A stretch of DNA of 7,616 nt from HGM12587 sp964580255. GTDB taxonomy: Bacteria > Bacillota > Clostridia > Lachnospirales > Lachnospiraceae. This document shows, piece by piece, positions 1-5,858 of this stretch. Below the pieces are notes generated by a model. That model had not been told where the DNA came from. It worked only from the letters and a program-made list of their open reading frames with translations, and ran no database searches. Where the stretch lies: contig CAZOJX010000093.1 of assembly GCA_964580255.1 (NCBI GenBank), positions 1 through 7,616 on the forward strand, written 5' to 3'. The first letter of the stretch is position 1. Each line of letters opens with the position of its first letter. The position numbers were made by a program, and so were the translations under genes.

Positions 1-36
1 ATCCCCACAGCCTTAGTGCTGTGGGGATCCTTTTTT
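1..36 (+). terminator. Rho-independent terminator at the left edge
   Basis: An 11-bp perfect stem (1-11 pairing with 18-28) with a 6-nt loop (12-17) is followed by CC and six T's (31-36). This is a textbook intrinsic terminator for a plus-strand gene lying to the left of the window. The minus-strand carboxypeptidase gene ends at 35, so its transcript also runs into the stem; whether the hairpin works in both directions depends on bases left of position 1. Confidence 0.9.
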
Positions 37-841
37 AAAACTCATAATAATCTGCTAAATATTCTTCCAGTGTAATGTTCTTTTCCATAATAACTTTGGC
101 AGCTTCTTCGCCGACGTAGCGAAAATGCCATGGCTCATAAATGATTCCGGTAATGTCAGTCTTACCGTTTGGATATCGAACAATGAAACCGTATTCGGCA
201 CAATGCTTGAACAGCCACTGATAGGCAGCGGTGTTTTCCTGAGATTCATCTAATTTTACATGGCGGGCGTCTACCAGATCCAGTGCAAGTCCCAGCTGAT
301 GTTCACTGGTGCCTGGATAAGCGACTACGGTAGCCGCTTCTTCTCTGGCTTTTTTTATGGAATAGCCATGTTCTTTCTGAAGTCTTTGTACCTTATCTTC
401 AAAAAGCTCCATTTGATAATCATAGTCACGAAAGGCGGAGATGGCGATGATCCGGACATCTTCTGTTTGCCGTGCATCGGAGATCATCTTCTTAACAGCA
501 TCTGCAATCCGGCTGTCAGTTTCGTAGGTATTGTCTGCCTCTGCAAGTGCTTCCGGCGTGAAGGTTTCTTCCAGCGGATATTCATAATTCACCAGCTGAA
601 GATTCCAGGGAAGTTTGGAGTTATCGATGCTTTTCTTAGTATCTTTCAAAGAATCGGGATTGTTTTCCGACGTTTCTGCAGAAGATTCCATTACAAAATT
701 TACCGGCTGTACTTTTTTGCTTCCGACAAAAAGGCCGATTAGAAATCCGAGGAGAAAGGTAATGCCTAATACGATCAGAAGTCGGTATATATGCAGTTTA
801 CGCCGATGGGTTTTGCTTCGCTGTTTCCTGGTCTGTTCCAT
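35..841 (-). CDS. Membrane-anchored M15B (VanY/LdcB-type) D,D-carboxypeptidase
   Basis: The 268-residue protein is a zinc-dependent peptidase of the M15B family, which trims the terminal D-alanine from peptidoglycan stem peptides outside the membrane. A basic N-terminus (residues 1-20) precedes one hydrophobic segment (about 20-40, LLIVLGITFLLGFLIGLFVG), suggesting an uncleaved anchor. A Ser/Asn/Asp-rich linker (about 50-80) leads to the catalytic domain. Visible active-site elements are SAFRDY (135-140, substrate-binding Arg), SEHQLGLALD (179-188, zinc ligands H181 and D188) and EPWH (236-239, general base E236 and ligand H239). The ATG at 841 is preceded on its strand by AGGAGAG (846-852), which supports this start. 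It is transcribed away from all other genes here and looks monocistronic. No vancomycin-resistance genes are nearby, so a housekeeping wall-editing role is more likely than glycopeptide resistance. LdcB-like L,D/D,D specificity cannot be decided from motifs. Confidence 0.93.
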   Translation of the reverse strand: MEQTRKQRSKTHRRKLHIYRLLIVLGITFLLGFLIGLFVGSKKVQPVNFVMESSAETSENNPDSLKDTKKSIDNSKLPWNLQLVNYEYPLEETFTPEALAEADNTYETDSRIADAVKKMISDARQTEDVRIIAISAFRDYDYQMELFEDKVQRLQKEHGYSIKKAREEAATVVAYPGTSEHQLGLALDLVDARHVKLDESQENTAAYQWLFKHCAEYGFIVRYPNGKTDITGIIYEPWHFRYVGEEAAKVIMEKNITLEEYLADYYEF

Positions 842-895
842 GATGCTCTCCTATGTATAAAAGTCTAGAACCATGGTAGCAGATTTTGTCGATGA

Positions 896-910
896 AATCT
901 ATGATAGATT
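896..910. repeat. 15-bp perfect dyad in the divergent intergenic region
   Basis: AATCTAT and ATAGATT flank a single central G. The dyad lies 55 bp upstream of the carboxypeptidase start and about 28 bp upstream of the -35 box of the HTH promoter. It could be an operator for the minus-strand gene, for which I found no convincing promoter, or it could be chance in AT-rich DNA. Confidence 0.3.
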
Positions 911-937
911 GTGAATTTAAGAAAAATATAAGAAGTC

Positions 938-967
938 TTGACTGTGAGTAACCAAAATGGGTATAAT
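938..967 (+). promoter_or_regulatory. SigmaA-type promoter of the HTH gene module
   Basis: TTGACT (938-943) and a perfect TATAAT (962-967) are separated by 18 bp. Transcription would begin near 974, about 34 nt before the HTH start codon. No terminator lies between this promoter and hemW, so it is also the best visible promoter for hemW. The rest of the 842-1007 gap holds the two operator dyads and the dyad at 896-910. Confidence 0.8.
948..964. promoter_or_regulatory. Operator-like dyad, copy 1 (between -35 and -10)
   Basis: The pattern is GTAnCCAnnnTGGnTAt, an interrupted palindrome with one imperfect outer pair. It shares 14 identical bases (947-960 against 977-990) with copy 2. It occupies most of the promoter spacer and the first bases of the -10 box, so a bound protein would exclude RNA polymerase. 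The neighbouring HTH protein is the natural candidate ligand (inference). Confidence 0.65.
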
Positions 968-977
968 TATAAAAAAA

Positions 978-994
978 GTAACCAAAATGGATAC
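978..994. promoter_or_regulatory. Operator-like dyad, copy 2 (just after the predicted start of transcription)
   Basis: This copy is GTAnCCAnnnTGGnTAC with every outer pair matching. Its centre is 30 bp from that of copy 1, close to three helical turns, which would put both sites on the same DNA face. It ends 13 bp before the HTH start codon. Confidence 0.65.
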
Positions 995-1007
995 ATGGAG
1001 AAAAACT

Positions 1008-1406
1008 ATGAGTATAGATATTAGAGAACTTCGGGAAGCTACAGGTATGACACAAAAGGCTTTTTCAAATTTTTTTGGGATACCGCTCAGTACACTGCGT
1101 AAATGGGAGCAAGGAGAATCTTCGCCTGCTCCATATGTAATCAATTTAATCGCAAGGGTTTTGCCGTGTACGGATTCTGCACTTCAAAAAATTGAAGGAA
1201 ATGATGGGGCAGTTTATTACTATGACAGGAAGCAGAAAGCAGTTTTAGATGTTAAAGGAAATAAGATTTTTATTCAGGAAGATATTGTGGGTGTAAAAGA
1301 GCAAAATCTTAGACTGTATCTTTCAGATCTATTTGCAGATTTTTATCATATACAGGAAAAATTTAACAGAGACTGCAGATATGATAAGCAGGAAGATATT
1401 TTGTGA
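1008..1406 (+). CDS. Small XRE-type helix-turn-helix regulator (possible antitoxin)
   Basis: The 132-residue protein has an N-terminal HTH at about residues 8-52. MTQKAFSNFFGIPLSTLRKW (14-33) shows the scaffold and recognition helices, followed by EQGESSP as in XRE/HigA-like proteins. The C-terminal part (about 70-132) is a separate region rich in aromatic and charged residues (VKGNKIF, NLRLYLSDLF, EKFNRDCRYDK) that I do not recognise as a named family. I start it at the ATG at 1008, preceded by GGAG at 997-1000. Upstream in-frame ATGs at 957 and 987 lie in the promoter and in operator copy 2 and lack a ribosome binding site. The stop overlaps the next cistron as GTGA, implying translational coupling, as in toxin-antitoxin pairs. 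Base use is AT-richer than the neighbours (18 of 60 G/C in 1261-1320 against 27 of 60 in 2461-2520 of hemW), suggesting acquisition. Autorepression through the two upstream dyads is likely. DNA binding is well supported; the antitoxin role is a guess. Confidence 0.8.
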   Translation: MSIDIRELREATGMTQKAFSNFFGIPLSTLRKWEQGESSPAPYVINLIARVLPCTDSALQKIEGNDGAVYYYDRKQKAVLDVKGNKIFIQEDIVGVKEQNLRLYLSDLFADFYHIQEKFNRDCRYDKQEDIL

Positions 1407-1769
1407 ATACCTTTGGAGAAATTACAATCAACCAGGATCATATGATCGATCTTAGAAAAGAAACGAGATTTAATTGTGCGACGTCACAAAGGGAACTACA
1501 AAAAAAGTGGTGTATTGATAAAAATGGATCCCGCTATATGATTAAAGGAAATTATGGACAATCCTATCAGCAGAGTTTGAATGAAATATTTGTAGAATCG
1601 TTTTCTTGTGGATATTGATCGTGCAGAAATAGATTTTTCTGTTTATGAAAAAGATATCTATGAACGCCACATCAGAATTACTCCGTTAAAGAAGCTTTAT
1701 GAAAGAAAATGTGAGAGTTTGCGGAGTTTTCAACAAGGAAAAGATATATGGAAAGGCAGAGGGTATTGA
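1403..1769 (+). pseudogene. Frameshifted remnant of the HTH partner gene, possibly a HipA-like kinase
   Basis: A GTG at 1403 overlaps the HTH stop by four bases, with AGGAAG about 8 nt upstream. The reading frame gives 71 residues to a stop at 1616-1618. It contains KKWCIDKNGSRYMIKGN and SYQQSLNEIF (about residues 34-63), which resemble the N-terminal ATP-binding part of HipA-like kinases (a lysine in a beta strand, then a helix with Q..NE). That match is from memory and uncertain. Around 1594-1616 coding character moves to another frame, open from 1596 to a stop at 1767-1769. It reads NRFLVDIDRAEIDF, then ERHIRITPLKKLYERK and ending GKDIWKGRGY. The joined product would be about 122 residues, far shorter than HipA-like proteins, and no catalytic HxD or DFD-type motif is visible. 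An internal deletion or a fusion of two remnants is therefore likely besides a simple frameshift. hemW follows 3 nt later. Confidence 0.6.
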
Positions 1770-1772
1770 TTA

Positions 1773-2873
1773 GTGAAAAAAGCATTAGGAATCTACATTC
1801 ACATTCCGTTTTGTGTGAAAAAGTGTCATTACTGCGATTTTTTATCAGCGCCTGCAGAGGAAAGCGTGCGAAAGCAGTATGTGGACAGTCTTTTAAAGGA
1901 AATGGATGAATACAGGGAGCTTTTACAGCAAAGAACGATCCCGACAATCTTCTTTGGAGGCGGAACGCCAAGCATTCTGCCGGGGGAGGAAATCCTGCGG
2001 ATCATGGAACGATTACGTTCTATCGGAGAGATTTCTGCTGATGCGGAGATCACCATCGAAGCAAATCCGGGAACGGTGACAAAAGAAAAACTTTCTTTGT
2101 GGAAGCAGGCGGGAATCAATCGCATTAGCTTTGGGCTGCAGTCTGCGGAAAATGAAGAACTAAAAAGGCTTGGAAGGATCCATACATGGGAAGAATTTGA
2201 AGAAAACTTTCGGCTTGCCAGGGAGTGTGGATTTTCCAATATTAATGTGGATCTGATGTCTGCATTGCCGGGACAGACGGTGGAAAACTGGAAAAAAACC
2301 TTGGAATGGGTAACTGCATTGGCACCGGAACACATTTCGGCTTACAGTCTCATTATTGAAGAAGGAACCCCGTTTTTTGAAGCCTATGAAGATCACCCGG
2401 AGCTTTTGCCGACCGAGGAAGACGAACGGGAAATGTATTACGAAACCAAGCGTTACCTGGCAAGCCAGGGATATGAACGCTATGAAATCTCTAATTATGC
2501 GAAACCGGGCTTGGAATGCAGACACAATCTGTCCTATTGGGAAAGAACGGACTATCTGGGACTTGGCCTGGGGGCAGCGTCCCTTCTTGGAAATATGAGG
2601 AAAACGAATCAGACGGAGCTTTTGGAATACCTCAAAGGTAATTTTCAAGGGGAACAGGAAACTTTAAGCGAGACAGATGCCATGGAGGAATATTTCTTTC
2701 TGGGACTTCGAAAGACGAAAGGGGTAGACTGGACACCTTATCGGGCACAGTATGAGGCGACTGTGGAAAAATTAAAAAAGCAGGGCCTATTAGAGGAAGA
2801 CGGCAAGATGCTTCGGCTGACGGAACTGGGGATTGATGTGAGCAATCAGGTGCTGGCGGAATTTTTGGTTTAG
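1773..2873 (+). CDS. hemW: Radical SAM heme chaperone HemW
   Basis: The 366-residue protein belongs to the HemN/HemW radical SAM family. The cluster motif CVKKCHYC (C14, C18, C21) binds the 4Fe-4S cluster. The next residues, DF, fit HemW rather than true coproporphyrinogen dehydrogenase HemN, which has a fourth Cys in CxxxCxxCxC. Other family marks are GGGTPS (62-67), EANPGT (96-101), GLQS (121-124), ALPGQT (164-169) and HNLSYW..TDYLGLGLGAAS (251-270). A C-terminal winged-helix region covers about 315-366. HemW binds heme and is thought to deliver it to hemoproteins; many older annotations wrongly call it oxygen-independent coproporphyrinogen III oxidase. The start is GTG with a modest AGAGGG 9 nt upstream; MKKALGIYIHIPFC is the usual N-terminus. 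Only 3 nt separate it from the remnant upstream, and I see no convincing promoter of its own. A weak hairpin overlaps its stop codon but lacks a T tract. Confidence 0.95.
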   Translation: MKKALGIYIHIPFCVKKCHYCDFLSAPAEESVRKQYVDSLLKEMDEYRELLQQRTIPTIFFGGGTPSILPGEEILRIMERLRSIGEISADAEITIEANPGTVTKEKLSLWKQAGINRISFGLQSAENEELKRLGRIHTWEEFEENFRLARECGFSNINVDLMSALPGQTVENWKKTLEWVTALAPEHISAYSLIIEEGTPFFEAYEDHPELLPTEEDEREMYYETKRYLASQGYERYEISNYAKPGLECRHNLSYWERTDYLGLGLGAASLLGNMRKTNQTELLEYLKGNFQGEQETLSETDAMEEYFFLGLRKTKGVDWTPYRAQYEATVEKLKKQGLLEEDGKMLRLTELGIDVSNQVLAEFLV

Positions 2874-2898
2874 GAAAGAATATTTATGGGATTCTTCC

Positions 2899-2927
2899 TT
2901 GGCAAGACTCAAAAATTCAGCTAAAAT
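2899..2927 (+). promoter_or_regulatory. SigmaA-type promoter of the AAA+/VWA operon
   Basis: TTGGCA (2899-2904) and TAAAAT (2922-2927) are 17 bp apart in the 99-bp gap after hemW. The expected transcript starts near 2934 and gives a leader of about 39 nt before the ATG at 2973, which has AGGAAA at 2963-2968. It separates this operon from hemW. Confidence 0.65.
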
Positions 2928-2972
2928 AAGGGAAAACTAACCATAAATAGATTACAGCAGATAGGAAAACTT

Positions 2973-3884
2973 ATGAACTTTGAATTTTTGAGAGCCCAGC
3001 AGGTCAGCGAAAGTCTGATCCATGAAATAGAAAATTTTAGAAAACAATATCCGACATCGGAGGAATTAAAAAGCAGGATTCAGAAGCCGCCGATCCCATT
3101 TTACGGAAAAGAGCTTCTGGAAATGTCCATTGCCGCACTTTTAAAAGGGGAGCATCTTTTGCTTTCCGGCGGAAAAGCTACCGGAAAAAACATTCTGGCA
3201 GAAAATCTTGCTTATATTTTCGGAAGACCTTCTTATAATATTTCCTTCCATGTGAATGTGGACAGTGCAGCACTGATCGGAACGGATACCTTCGTGGATA
3301 ATGAAGTGCGCCTTCGTAAAGGCATGGTAACCCTCTGTGCGGAAAACGGAGGTTTCGGAGTTTTTGACGAGATTAATATGGCGAAAAATGATGCGGTTTC
3401 CGTCCTTCATGCAGCACTGGATTATCGAAGGATCATTGATATTCCGGGGTATGAGCGTATCGAACTTCACCCGGCTGCCCGATTTATCGGAACCATGAAC
3501 TATGGCTATGCCGGTACGAAGGAATTAAATGAAGCATTGGTTTCCAGATTCCTGGTTATCAATATGCCAAAACAGGAGGAAGAAACTGTAGAGAGAATCT
3601 TAAAAACTTATTTTCCTAAGATCAAGGATCAGGCACTGAAACAGTTTACAGGACTTTTCATGGATCTTCAGTTAAAGGCGGATCACAGTGAGATCTCGAC
3701 AAAATCCGTAGATATCAGGGGCCTGATCGGAGCCTTAAAGACCATTGAAACGGGATTAAAGCCGAAAGCGGCAGTGACCATGGGAATTACCAATAAAAGC
3801 TTTGATATCTTTGAGCGGGAGATGGTGGAAGACATTGTCATGACCAGAATTCCGGAAGACTGGACGAGGGAAGACGTATTTTAA
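2973..3884 (+). CDS. MoxR/CbbQ-type AAA+ ATPase
   Basis: The 303-residue protein is a single AAA+ module. Residues 1-40 form a helical lead-in, and the ATPase core runs from about 43 to 200. The phosphate-binding loop is GGKATGKN (66-73); the Walker A lysine K72 is present but the following residue is Asn instead of the usual Thr/Ser. Walker B is GVFDEINM (129-136, D132 and E133). Sensor 1 is GTMNYG (173-178, N176). LNEALVSRF (185-193) carries a likely arginine finger, R192, and DIRGLIGAL (247-255) resembles sensor 2 with R249. MoxR-family ATPases form hexameric rings that, with a VWA partner, remodel or activate a client (NorQ/NorD, CbbQ/CbbO) or insert a metal (CobS/CobT). The VWA gene overlaps its stop codon by one base (TAATG), so the two products are probably made together. 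The client is unknown: no rubisco, nitric oxide reductase or CobN gene is in view. A cytoplasmic location is expected, as there is no signal or membrane segment. Confidence 0.9.
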   Translation: MNFEFLRAQQVSESLIHEIENFRKQYPTSEELKSRIQKPPIPFYGKELLEMSIAALLKGEHLLLSGGKATGKNILAENLAYIFGRPSYNISFHVNVDSAALIGTDTFVDNEVRLRKGMVTLCAENGGFGVFDEINMAKNDAVSVLHAALDYRRIIDIPGYERIELHPAARFIGTMNYGYAGTKELNEALVSRFLVINMPKQEEETVERILKTYFPKIKDQALKQFTGLFMDLQLKADHSEISTKSVDIRGLIGALKTIETGLKPKAAVTMGITNKSFDIFEREMVEDIVMTRIPEDWTREDVF

Positions 3885-5635
3885 TGGAAGAAACGAGAGA
3901 ACTGTTTGAGATTGAAAACAGAATGAAGAATCTTCTCTGGACCATCAGCGGTGATTATACGCTGGAAGCAAAGCTGAATGTGGAAGCATTTTTAAATTCC
4001 AAATACAGTGCCTTGTATGATGCCATCAAGCAGGGAGCCATGGCAAAATATTTTTCCATGGACGATTACAGTATGTACCTTATTAAAAAACTGTATTATG
4101 GAGCGGATGAAGCGGGATTGCTGCGGATTTCGTCCATGTGTATTGATATGGCCTGTGCGGATAAGATCAGCAAAGAGCGGCAGGGTGTGAAGGAAGTCAG
4201 AAAACGCGCTTATGAGGAAATCCTGGATTTGGATTTTGAAAATATGCAGTCGGACGGAGTGGTAGGGCAACTGTGGTTTTCCATGCTCCGTCGGGAACTT
4301 GAACCTTCCTATCAGGTGGAAAAGCGGATTGAAGATGCATTGGATTTTCTGGAATCATTAAAAGGGACAGAAGACACCATGGATATTATCCGGGCGGTGG
4401 ACCGATTATATAACCGATGTGTGGATACGGAGTTTGAAAGAAAACATGGGGGTCTTGATAAGGTTCTGGCAGTTACTCTAGAGGATCTGGAAGAATTTGA
4501 CTGGAAGGATTTTCTGACGGAAGAACTCTATGAAAACATGCTGGAGCAGATGAAAAGCCAGATTCTGGAGAATATGACAGAGCTTTCGAAGTCCAATCAG
4601 GAGAAGAAACGCAAAAATGTGGGAAAAATTCTTCTGAACGAGGAAGCATTGGAAAAAATGCATTCCTATATTGAATGGAACTACGGAAAAAGCTATCTGA
4701 CAAAGCTGGAGCAAAAACAGCTAAATCACCAGCTTTGCTATGGAGCGCACAAAGGCTGTACTCTCTATATGACAGAGGGGATTTTAAGAAATCCGGTGGC
4801 AGTCAATAATACTTATGTTGTTGCACAAAGGACAAAGGAACTGAATCTTCAGACCTATCGCCAGAATACCAATGTGACCAGAAGAAACATTGAAATCCTG
4901 GAAGCAATCCTTATCAGAGCTTTGCGTGCCCGTACAGAAACGGAGCGGATACCGGCACAGTACGGAACCTTACGACCGGAGCGGCTTTGGAAGGTGGGAA
5001 GAACGAAGGAATATCAGATCTTCGATAAGGAAAATAAGAAGCTGAATGAAGAATTTGTGGTAGAGCTTCTCATCGATGCCTCCGGATCTCAGCAAAAGCG
5101 GCAGAATTATGTGGCGCTGCAAAGTTTTGTGGTCTCCAGTGCCTTATCAGGTGCGGGGATTCCCCATCGTGCCATGAGTTTTTGTACTTTTTGGGATTAT
5201 ACGGTGCTTCACCGGTTTCGGGATTATGAAGAAGGAAAAGATGCGGACTGGAATCTCTTTGAGTTTCGGGGATCTTCCAATAACCGGGACGGGCTTGCCA
5301 TACGAATGGCGACAGAAAGCCTGTTAAAGCGTCCGGAGCCCAATAAGATTCTGATCGTTTTAAGCGACGGAAAGCCCAATGATCAGAATGTAAATCGGCC
5401 TGGAGCAGGAAATATGCCCCTCTATACCGGGGATTATGCGGTAAAGGATACGGCGTTGGAGGTTCGAAGGGCAAGAAGTCTTGGAATTTCTGTGCTTGGT
5501 GTGTTTATGGGAGAAGATCAGGAACTTTTGGCAGAGCGAAAGATTTTTGGTAAAGACTTTGCCTATATTAAAAACATTGCTAACTTTTCTAATGTAGTAG
5601 GCACCTATTTAAAAAAACAGCTGGAGGAAGAATGA
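3884..5635 (+). CDS. VWA-domain partner protein (NorD/CobT/CoxE-like)
   Basis: The 583-residue protein has two parts. Residues 1 to about 390 are mostly helical, charged and without membrane segments; I recognise no named domain there. The C-terminal von Willebrand A domain (about 391-583) begins with FVVELLIDASGS. Its metal-site (MIDAS) motif DxSxS is complete (D398, S400, S402). It continues with NNRDGLAIR (466-474), as in NorD-type proteins, and ends the site with VLSDGKPND (492-500, D495), which recalls the CobT SDG..xD segment. An intact MIDAS implies a divalent metal and binding of a partner carboxylate, typically the AAA+ ring or the client. The ATG overlaps the upstream stop (TAATG), giving translational coupling with the ATPase at 2973-3884. 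Near its 3' end GGAGG (5623-5627) sits just upstream of an ATG at 5632 that overlaps the stop as ATGA, pointing to a further cistron. Family assignment is firm; the biological substrate is unknown. Confidence 0.88.
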   Translation: MEETRELFEIENRMKNLLWTISGDYTLEAKLNVEAFLNSKYSALYDAIKQGAMAKYFSMDDYSMYLIKKLYYGADEAGLLRISSMCIDMACADKISKERQGVKEVRKRAYEEILDLDFENMQSDGVVGQLWFSMLRRELEPSYQVEKRIEDALDFLESLKGTEDTMDIIRAVDRLYNRCVDTEFERKHGGLDKVLAVTLEDLEEFDWKDFLTEELYENMLEQMKSQILENMTELSKSNQEKKRKNVGKILLNEEALEKMHSYIEWNYGKSYLTKLEQKQLNHQLCYGAHKGCTLYMTEGILRNPVAVNNTYVVAQRTKELNLQTYRQNTNVTRRNIEILEAILIRALRARTETERIPAQYGTLRPERLWKVGRTKEYQIFDKENKKLNEEFVVELLIDASGSQQKRQNYVALQSFVVSSALSGAGIPHRAMSFCTFWDYTVLHRFRDYEEGKDADWNLFEFRGSSNNRDGLAIRMATESLLKRPEPNKILIVLSDGKPNDQNVNRPGAGNMPLYTGDYAVKDTALEVRRARSLGISVLGVFMGEDQELLAERKIFGKDFAYIKNIANFSNVVGTYLKKQLEEE

Positions 5636-5738
5636 GAAAATTAAAATTCCGGAAGGCGCCTTCGAGGAATACTGCGATATTATGTTTGGACCTCGGGAAT
5701 TGAGCACATTTATTCCTTTACGGCGTTTTAAAATTTGA
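5632..5738 (+). pseudogene. Trace of a third operon cistron, apparently frameshifted
   Basis: An ATG at 5632 overlaps the VWA stop (ATGA) and has GGAGG at 5623-5627, a strong translational start. In its own frame it gives only 23 codons of unconvincing sequence (MRKLKFRKAPSRN and so on) to a stop at 5701-5703. The frame one base back reads on from the A run at 5637-5640 as IKIPEGAFEEYCDI, then FGPRELSTFIPLRRFKI, to a stop at 5736-5738. That stretch has ordinary protein composition. One extra A in the run would join it to the ATG as a 36-residue product. I do not recognise the peptide. It could be the decayed start of a longer gene, a tiny real gene with a sequencing error or slippage in the A run, or chance. 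It lies within the 223-bp gap before hrcA. Confidence 0.4.
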
Positions 5739-5755
5739 TTTCTAAAGAATTTATA

Positions 5756-5794
5756 AACACCCTTGACATTCATGGTCGAGGGTGTTATTTTAAT
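5756..5794 (+). terminator. Hairpin terminator of the AAA+/VWA operon, overlapping the hrcA promoter
   Basis: AACACCCTTGAC (5756-5767) pairs with GGTCGAGGGTGTT, using 5775-5786. This gives a 12-bp stem with one T-G wobble and a 7-nt loop, followed by ATTTTAAT. The T tract is short, so termination may be leaky. The -35 box of the next promoter is in the left arm and the -10 box begins at the last base of the right arm. Confidence 0.6.
5763..5791 (+). promoter_or_regulatory. SigmaA-type promoter of the hrcA-grpE-dnaK operon
   Basis: A perfect TTGACA (5763-5768) and TATTTT (5786-5791) are 17 bp apart. The start of transcription should be near 5798, so the CIRCE element falls in the first few tens of transcribed bases, the usual arrangement for HrcA repression. 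The leader to the hrcA start is about 60 nt. Confidence 0.75.
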
Positions 5795-5804
5795 ACTGTA
5801 AATG

Positions 5805-5831
5805 TTAGCACTCCAACAAAACGAGTGCTAA
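5805..5831. promoter_or_regulatory. CIRCE operator (HrcA binding site)
   Basis: TTAGCACTC (5805-5813), nine spacer bases and GAGTGCTAA (5823-5831) match the CIRCE consensus without a mismatch. HrcA dimers bind it and block transcription of the class I heat-shock genes; release upon heat or misfolded-protein load is known for the family. The repressor gene starts 27 bp downstream, so the circuit is autoregulatory. Confidence 0.98.
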
Positions 5832-5858
5832 CAAAACAAAAAAGAGAGGGATGAGGCG

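Noticed and set aside
260..742. Long plus-strand reading frame opposite the carboxypeptidase gene.
   Set aside because: It is the antisense shadow of a gene with clear M15B motifs; the translation shows no domain and has no ribosome binding site of note.
842..960. Promoter for the minus-strand carboxypeptidase gene.
   Set aside because: Several AT-rich hexamers occur (for example TATACA read on the minus strand near 855), but none pairs with a good -35 box at 16-18 bp, so no call is made.
957..1007. The HTH reading frame is open upstream with ATGs at 957 and 987.
   Set aside because: Both ATGs lie in the promoter or operator, before or close to the expected transcription start, and lack a ribosome binding site. 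The ATG at 1008 has GGAG at the right distance.
1719..1748. Possible hemW promoter TTGCGG with GATATA.
   Set aside because: Both boxes match the consensus poorly and lie inside the remnant coding sequence; the pairing is no better than chance.
2872..2899. Imperfect hairpin at the hemW stop codon (2872-2881 with 2891-2899) as a terminator.
   Set aside because: The stem is AT-rich with a bulged A and has no T tract after it, and it overlaps the following -35 box by one base. Not enough to call a terminator.
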